Positions 61,139 to 64,000 of a DNA stretch of 64,000 nucleotides are shown one piece after another (the first letter of the stretch is position 1; every line of letters starts with the position of its first letter). Where the stretch lies: positions 1,313,116 to 1,377,115 of the forward strand of contig SSNP01000082.1 of NCBI GenBank assembly GCA_006937955.1, given 5' to 3'. The notes below the pieces were generated by a model. The model saw only the letters and a list, made by a program, of their open reading frames with translations. It was not told the DNA's origin and did no database searches. A program made the position numbers and the translations under genes. The DNA comes from Pachypanchax playfairii. Taxonomy: Eukaryota > Chordata > Actinopteri > Cyprinodontiformes > Aplocheilidae.

Positions 61139-62232
61139 GCATCAGATTCAGGTAATTTAAAGCATGTCACCAAGTATTCAGTTTAACACATTATCCAAAC
61201 TTATACATTTTGATTGTCAGTCAGAAAAAAACTTCAAACATCCTCAAATTTAAAATCCAGTTAAAATAGATCAAACTTCCTAAAATGTTTGTTAACTTGT
61301 CATTAAATCTTTGTTTCTCTGACATCTAGATTCTGACTGAAGAACATCCAGGACCTTCCAGCTCCGTGTCCAACGTTTTCTGTAAATTCAGACTGAGCAG
61401 ATTTCTCTGATTATAAAGTGTGATGCAGTTGAACAATCATCTCCCAAATGGACTTCTAACTTTGTGCCTAAAACTCTACATGTAAAACAGACACATGCAT
61501 TGTAAGCTGCAGATGTTTTGTACATATTTTATTTCTGTGTCAGTATATCAGAATGAATGAATGAGGTCTGGTAGTTTCATCTGCAGCGTGGAATCGGCAG
61601 ACGGGTTAATGTCATTATTTACAACGTTACACTTTCCGATGAACTCGGACGACAGATTTGTGTTTTCAGGCAACATGTTTCATTTTTTCCTCCTGGGTGT
61701 GTGTGTGTGTGTAAATATTGCAGGAGTTTGAGCATTCTGTGAATGAACAGATCTCCAAGAATGTTCTTTAACACGTGGATGTTAAACCTCGTCTGGAAAT
61801 GTATTTTATATTTGTGTTAATGCACTGCTGAAAGCGTCTCTCTCACAGTGAAACACTGGTGGACACAATCCCACTTCTTCTCAGTGTAATTATTCCTCTT
61901 CAAATGTAGTCAAACAAGCTCCAAGCATGTTTGAGTTTTTAATAGAGAATTCATTTTTTAAGTTATCTTTTATACAAATATGGTGAATTTAACGATGTCT
62001 CTATTTCCTTTTTGTTGGTTATTTCACTCATGAGGACTGTTTTTGTGATGTTTACTAGATGCAATGGTATTTTCTCCTCTGAGCAATACGATGTTATAGA
62101 ACAAGAGATGTTAGCAGATCATTCTGCAGAACATCTGATCATGAGATAACACAAATACTCACGTTATAACATGCACAGTATGTGTACAGTCTGAGGGAAA
62201 GGCATGTGTCAATATAACAATGTAGCAATAAA
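61139..62232 (+). other. tcf12: tcf12 3' UTR with intron-like gap and poly(A) signal
   Basis: About 1.1 kb follows the stop and ends at AATAAA (62227-62232), just before the ATCC array. GGTAATTT at 61152 and a later 'ctctgacatctag' could bound a UTR intron, but this is not certain. A TG repeat lies at 61697-61712. Confidence 0.55.
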
Positions 62233-62271
62233 TGTCTTTTTCAAACCATTTCTGAGTTTCATCTCTGATGT

Positions 62272-63070
62272 CATCCATCCATCCATCCATCCATCCATCC
62301 ATCCATCCATCCATCCATCCATCCATCCATCCTGTAAATATATGAAACAAATATGAAAATTGGACAAGTGCAAGACAAAATAAAAAAAATAAAAAGTCTG
62401 TCCAACACTATGTGGATGCGAACTGTCCATAGGTCCATCCGTCCGTCCGTCCTTCCATCCATCCATCCATCCATCCATCCATCCATCCATCCATCCATCC
62501 ATCCATCCATCCATCCATCCATCCATCCATCCATCCATCCATCCATCCATCCATCCAGCCATCCTGTAAATATATGAAACAAATATGAAAATTGGACAAG
62601 TGCAAGACAAAATAAAAAAAATAAAAAGTCTGTCCAACACTATGTGGATGCGAACTGTCCATAGGTCCATCCGTCCGTCCGTCCTTCCATCCATCCATCC
62701 ATCCATCCATCCATCCATCCATCCATCCATCCATCCATCCATCCATCCATCCATCCATCCACCATCCGTCCATAGGTCCATCCGTCCGTCCGTCCGTCCT
62801 TCCATCCATCCATCCGTCCATCCGTCCATCCGTCCATCCGTCCATCCGTCCATCCATCCATCCATCCATCCATCCATCCATCCATCCATCCATCCTGTAA
62901 ATGTATGAAACAAATATGAAAATTGGACAAGTGCAAGACAAAATAAAAAAAATAAAAAGTCTGTCCAACACTATGTGGATGCGAACTGTCCATAGGTCCA
63001 TCCGTCCGTCCGTCCTTCCATCCATCCGTCCGTCCGTCCATCCATCCATCCATCCATCCATCCATCCATT
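62272..63070 (+). repeat. ATCC/GTCC array with three interspersed 120-bp units
   Basis: Tetranucleotide ATCC arrays, with GTCC variant patches, alternate with a nearly identical unit that begins 'cctgtaaatatatgaaac' and ends 'gcgaactgtccatagg'. Units start at 62331, 62563 and 62894. The repeated MDGW/PSIH reading frames are products of the 4-nt period and not proteins. Confidence 0.95.
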
Positions 63071-63258
63071 ACTTCACTTCTATAAGTCTGTCTCTCTGTT
63101 CATATATAACAGAGTAAATACTGGGATTATGCTTTTTTTGAGCACATGAACGCTGGATAAATTTAAACTCATCTAATGCCCTAAAGGGTTTTCTGCTTCA
63201 AGTCCCCTAAATGTAACCATTTGGCAGACACAGAAAGGGCTGATTTTTTTTTATTTTT

Positions 63259-63369
63259 CCATCCATCCAGCCATCCTGTAAATATATGAAACAAATATGA
63301 AAATTGGACAAGTGCAAGACAAAATAAAAAAATAAAAAGTCTGTCCAACACTATGTGGATGCGAACTGT
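63259..63369 (+). repeat. Fourth copy of the unit, outside the main array
   Basis: 'ccatccatccagccatcctg' leads into the same 95-bp unit (from 63275), ending at 'gcgaactgtt' where similarity stops. It has only a short ATCC lead and shares the 'cagcc' variant with the copy at 62563. Confidence 0.9.
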
Positions 63370-63599
63370 TATCTTTTGTGTATTTCAAATCCTGTCTTTG
63401 TTACAACTTCTCAGGAACTAAGAGCCAAAAATAAATAAATAAGGTACTGAACTGAACATGAGTGGAAAAGTAAATAAACCTACACGTTTGAAATAGGTAA
63501 TCTTTGTAATGTCTGACAAACTATTGATGTAAATCATTTTAAAAGTGACCCGGTTTTAATCCTCAGATTTCCAGCTGTTTTCTCATCAGAATAAAGCAG

Positions 63600-63795
63600 A
63601 CAGCTGTTTTTCATTTCTGCATGTCATGGACTTCTGTTGATACATGACGTCACATCGAGAGGCGAGCAAGAGCAGTCACGTGACGAGAGGGAGCGGACGC
63701 GGAGTGAACGCCTCTCCGAACGGGGCTGTAGGATCGGGTCCAGGTCTGGAGACAGACTCGGATCGGTCAGAGGACACACCAGAGACACACGGCCG
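63600..63795 (+). promoter_or_regulatory. CpG promoter and probable noncoding first exon of an unidentified plus-strand gene
   Basis: CpG-rich sequence with a perfect CRE TGACGTCA (63645-63652) and GTCACGTGAC (63675-63684, CLEAR/USF). It ends at a strong splice donor GGCCG|GTAAGT after 63795. No ATG-initiated frame of note precedes the donor, so the first exon would be untranslated. The gene body is beyond the right edge. In human, CGNL1 follows TCF12, but nothing here identifies the gene. Confidence 0.5.
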
Positions 63796-64000
63796 GTAAG
63801 TTTCTCACACCAGCAGGGACATGCGGGACAATCAATCTGGACTGAAGAATTCCAACTTTTTACTAGTTTATTTTTTAACTTTCTACTTCTTTCTCAACAC
63901 CGACAGAAAACACGTCGTGGATTATTTCTACCATCATTTTGTAGCTGCAAACCTTCATGTCTAAATTTAAAGCAGCAGTTTAACGCAAACCGAATGAAAA
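63796..64000 (+). other. Start of the first intron of the right-edge gene
   Basis: AT-rich sequence after the GTAAGT donor; no exon visible before the window ends. Confidence 0.4.

Noticed and set aside
62272..63070. CRISPR-like array (repeated unit with spacers)
   Set aside because: Units are repeat-flanked microsatellite in a vertebrate genome; spacers are ATCC tracts and not unique sequence.
62159..63149. Long MDGWMDGW... and HPSIHPSI... reading frames on both strands
   Set aside because: They arise from the ATCC/GTCC tetranucleotide array, which is open in several frames; low complexity and overlapping on both strands.

Overview
The window is vertebrate nuclear DNA, almost certainly from a teleost fish. 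The evidence is short exons with GT-AG introns, compact genes and fish-type repeats (a tRNA-derived SINE, L2/Rex1-like and RTE-like LINE debris, hAT-like and TTAA-flanked MITEs, long ATCC arrays). Gene order also matches the human 15q21 neighbourhood: MYO5A - ARPP19 - RSL24D1 - PRTG - RFX7 - TCF12. All gene models here were built by hand from reading frame, splice sites and remembered family sequences. Species and duplicate letter (a/b copies) cannot be assigned.

Layout. 1-2.2 kb: first three coding exons of a class V myosin (myo5a, minus strand, running off the left edge). 2.2-5.3 kb: CpG promoter with an NRF1-type palindrome, a GC-rich dispersed repeat, then arpp19 3' UTR and spacer. 5.3-6.1 kb: complete arpp19 (minus, 112 aa). 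6.8-7.5 kb: LINE tail. 7.8-10.2 kb: complete rsl24d1 (minus, 164 aa). 10.6-24.4 kb: prtg, 19 coding exons, 1180 aa (minus). 24.6-28.5 kb: spacer with a nuclear-receptor DR1 element and a nest of DNA transposons. 28.5-41.3 kb: rfx7 (minus, 9 coding exons, 1454 aa, 2.8 kb 3' UTR). 41.3-51.5 kb: gene-free spacer with repeats, an assembly gap at a poly-C run, and two regulatory-looking blocks. 51.5-62.2 kb: tcf12 in its short HEBAlt-type form (plus, 12 coding exons, 492 aa). 62.3-63.4 kb: a higher-order ATCC repeat array. 63.6-64 kb: CpG promoter and a probable noncoding first exon of an unidentified plus-strand gene.

The genes form a conserved syntenic block, not an operon or pathway: motor protein, mitotic PP2A inhibitor, ribosome-assembly factor, neural cell-surface receptor, RFX transcription factor and E-protein. 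The most notable feature is an AT-AC (U12-type) intron that splits the RFX7 DNA-binding domain. It has a near-consensus donor, branch site and AC acceptor. Other points of interest are the absence of canonical long-form TCF12 exons from the 10 kb upstream, a 34-nt tRNA-Pro 3' segment abutting a possible LTR end, a hAT MITE with a perfect 8-bp target duplication, and nested TTAA-flanked elements.
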